A DNA stretch of 7,299 nucleotides from CAYFJO01 sp964343305. Lineage in GTDB: Bacteria > Planctomycetota > Planctomycetia > Pirellulales > Pirellulaceae. The notes beneath the pieces were generated by a model. That model had not been told where the DNA came from and did not search any database. It was given only the letters and a program-made list of their open reading frames with translations. A program made the position numbers and the translations under genes. The DNA lies in contig CAYFJO010000519.1 of NCBI GenBank assembly GCA_964343305.1, positions 1-7,299 on the forward strand, read 5' to 3'. Below, in pieces: positions 5,469 through 7,299 of this stretch (positions are counted from its first letter, which is position 1; the number at the start of each line of letters is the position of its first letter).

Positions 5469-7299
5469 ATGATACGACCCGTGCGCGACTTACTGCAACG
5501 ACCGCTTTCGGCTGAGCAGGCCGTTGGATCGAAGGACGAGGCCGAGCGAACGCAAGGCCGCCAGTCTTGCTCGAAACGTCGAGTTGTTTTGAGTCGGCGT
5601 GTTCGTTCGGCAGGCAAACAGCTGTGTCTGGTACTTGTAAACCTCGCGCTCTTCGCGATGGTCTACTGGCTGGCCTTCGTTTTACGTTTCGATTTTCGGA
5701 TTCCTTCCGAATGGATGCTTCTGCTGGTGATGACGGCACCGTTTGTTATAGGACTCAAACTGGCCGTTTTCTACGCCATCGGCCAGCAACATAGCTGGTG
5801 GTCTCATGTGACGTTTGCCGATTTGGTGGCGCTCGTGCGAGCCGCGGTCTTGTCGCTGGGAGTCGTCGCCATGATCGACTATTTCGTTTTTCCAAAACAG
5901 ATTCCGCGCGCCGTTCTACTGCTGGATTGCATGATGACGATTGTGCTGTTTGGAGCCGTGTGGGCGAGTGGCCGGGTGTTTGTCGAGCATGTCTGGCCGA
6001 CTTTGTGGCAAAAGAGATTCAGTTCGGCCCTGCTCATTGGCGAAGATCGTTCGACAGGTCTCTTGGCACATCAAATCAATTCCTACGCCGAACTTGGATA
6101 TCGAATCCGGGGTTTCCTGGCCACCAACGGTCGCAAGCCGAGCAAACGGCTTGGGCAGATCCCCGTTGTGGGTGACCTTTCCGACGTGCGGGAAATCGCG
6201 GGCGTACGTCACATCAAAGATGTGTTTGTCGTCGCCGGTTCACTGCCCGGACGCCGGATGCGATGGCTGATGGACGTTTGCGAAGAGAGCAGTTTGAGGC
6301 TGAAAATTATTCCGCCGGTGGAAGATCTGTTTGGCGGCAGTCGTTTGATACCGCTACGGGACCTGAAAATCGACGACCTGTTGGCACGCTCCCCCACAGA
6401 ACTCGACTGCGACGCGATTGGCGAACTGCTCCAATACCGCCGGGTCTTGGTCACCGGAGCTGGCGGCAGTATCGGTTCGGAGATCTGCAGGCAGGTGCTG
6501 AAGTTCAAGCCGGCGGAGTTGGTGCTGCTCGGCCGGGGCGAGAACCGAATCTTCTTTGTCGAACATGAATTGCGGGCCCAGAAAACTCCGACGACGCTGC
6601 GTCCGGTGATCGCAAACATTACCGATGTGGATCGCATGCGGCAGGTCTTCGAGCAGTATCGGCCCGATGTCGTGTTGCACGCCGCGGCGCATAAACACGT
6701 TCCGCTGATGGAAGCCAATGTGGGCGAGTCGATCAATAATAATGTGCTCGGCACGAAATGCTTGGCCGATCTGGCAAACGAGTATGGCGTCAAGAATCTC
6801 GTGCTGATTTCGTCCGACAAGGCGGTCAACCCGTCCAGCGTGATGGGCGCCACAAAGCATTTGGCCGAACGTTATGTCCAAGCCCTTTCCTGCGAATCGT
6901 CCACACGTTTCGGCGTCGTTCGCTTCGGCAACGTACTTGGTTCGGCCGGTAGCGTAGTGCCCATCTTCCAGGAACAGATACGCCGCGGCGGCCCGATCAC
7001 AGTGACCGATCCTGAGATGACTCGTTATTTCATGACCATTCCCGAAGCGGCCCAGTTGGTGCTTCAAGCCGCGGCTATGGGCCGAGGGGGTGAGATTTTT
7101 GTCCTGGACATGGGCCAGCCTGTGAGGATCGCGGATCTTGCACGCGACCTGATCCGCCTATCTGGGCTGCCACCCAGCGCCATCGATATTACGTACACCG
7201 GTATTCGTCCCGGTGAGAAACTCACTGAGGAATTGTACCTCGACGACGAGCATGCGACGGCGACAGCACATGACAAGATTCGACTCGCCGAGCCGCGCA
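5469..7299 (+). CDS. Membrane CapD/WbpM-type UDP-N-acetylglucosamine 4,6-dehydratase (3' partial)
   Basis: 610 codons are open to the window edge; the family has about 600-660 residues, so little is missing. Domains in order: a basic cytoplasmic N-terminus (1-50); four hydrophobic segments near 51-72, 83-104, 118-139 and 148-168 that anchor it in the inner membrane; a first Rossmann-like domain (about 185-300, starting SSALLIGED); then the extended SDR dehydratase domain from about 324. The latter has the NAD-binding motif TGAGGSIG (329-336), D400 with HAAAHKHVP (404-412), the NNVLGT motif, the active-site block SSDKAVNP (448-455) and MGATK (459-463), where Met replaces the usual SDR tyrosine as in WbpM and PglF. 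RFGNVLGSAGSVVPIF and RPGEKLTEELY are family signatures. It likely converts UDP-GlcNAc to the 4-keto-6-deoxy sugar used for exopolysaccharide or glycoprotein glycans. A glycan cluster is expected beyond the edge. The exact nucleotide sugar is inferred. Confidence 0.95.
   Translation, partial: MIRPVRDLLQRPLSAEQAVGSKDEAERTQGRQSCSKRRVVLSRRVRSAGKQLCLVLVNLALFAMVYWLAFVLRFDFRIPSEWMLLLVMTAPFVIGLKLAVFYAIGQQHSWWSHVTFADLVALVRAAVLSLGVVAMIDYFVFPKQIPRAVLLLDCMMTIVLFGAVWASGRVFVEHVWPTLWQKRFSSALLIGEDRSTGLLAHQINSYAELGYRIRGFLATNGRKPSKRLGQIPVVGDLSDVREIAGVRHIKDVFVVAGSLPGRRMRWLMDVCEESSLRLKIIPPVEDLFGGSRLIPLRDLKIDDLLARSPTELDCDAIGELLQYRRVLVTGAGGSIGSEICRQVLKFKPAELVLLGRGENRIFFVEHELRAQKTPTTLRPVIANITDVDRMRQVFEQYRPDVVLHAAAHKHVPLMEANVGESINNNVLGTKCLADLANEYGVKNLVLISSDKAVNPSSVMGATKHLAERYVQALSCESSTRFGVVRFGNVLGSAGSVVPIFQEQIRRGGPITVTDPEMTRYFMTIPEAAQLVLQAAAMGRGGEIFVLDMGQPVRIADLARDLIRLSGLPPSAIDITYTGIRPGEKLTEELYLDDEHATATAHDKIRLAEPR

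Noticed and set aside
6354..7067. 237- and 214-codon minus-strand frames opposite the dehydratase
   Set aside because: The plus-strand dehydratase frame has intact family motifs throughout this interval; these are antisense shadows.

Overview
The window looks like an accessory stretch of a planctomycete-type chromosome (Pirellulaceae-like; moderate confidence). The reasons are moderate GC with mixed third positions, long sparse intergenic spacers, exported sialidase-like and WD40 propeller proteins, and decayed sequence between genes. No marker gene fixes the taxon.

Left part (1-2772, all + strand): the C-terminal end of a gene that enters from the left (to 140), then an exported sialidase-like (Asp-box) propeller protein (353-1465), then an exported seven-bladed WD40 protein (1795-2772). 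The two complete genes are each followed, 40-55 nt after the stop, by a diverged copy of the same roughly 90-bp repeat. Both copies have the same orientation and keep the same two-step hairpin.

Middle (about 2930-4251, minus strand): a 5' fragment of a group II intron. It keeps the GUGUG 5' end, a ribozyme domain I whose EBS1 and EBS2 hairpin loops still pair with the flanking exon (IBS1, IBS2), and the N-terminal 230 or so residues of the intron reverse transcriptase. It stops at RT motif 4, so the YADD motif, the maturase domain and ribozyme domains V/VI are lost. It is a dead element with a readable insertion site.

The stretch 4252-5226 has no confident gene. It holds one plausible small minus-strand ORF (4918-5154), an open minus-strand stretch without a proper start (4356-4871) that looks like gene debris, and a 16-bp tandem duplication.

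Right part (5227-7299, + strand): a 242-nt leader with a strong hairpin, a clear Shine-Dalgarno sequence, and a large CDS that leaves the window at the right edge. This encodes a membrane-anchored CapD/WbpM/PglF-type nucleotide-sugar 4,6-dehydratase, which suggests that an exopolysaccharide or glycan locus begins here. It is the most securely identified gene in the window. The genes on the left show no operon link to it. I did not find convincing evidence of a new multi-gene system. The most informative structures are the intron fragment with its intact exon-recognition pairs and the structured repeat behind two neighbouring genes.
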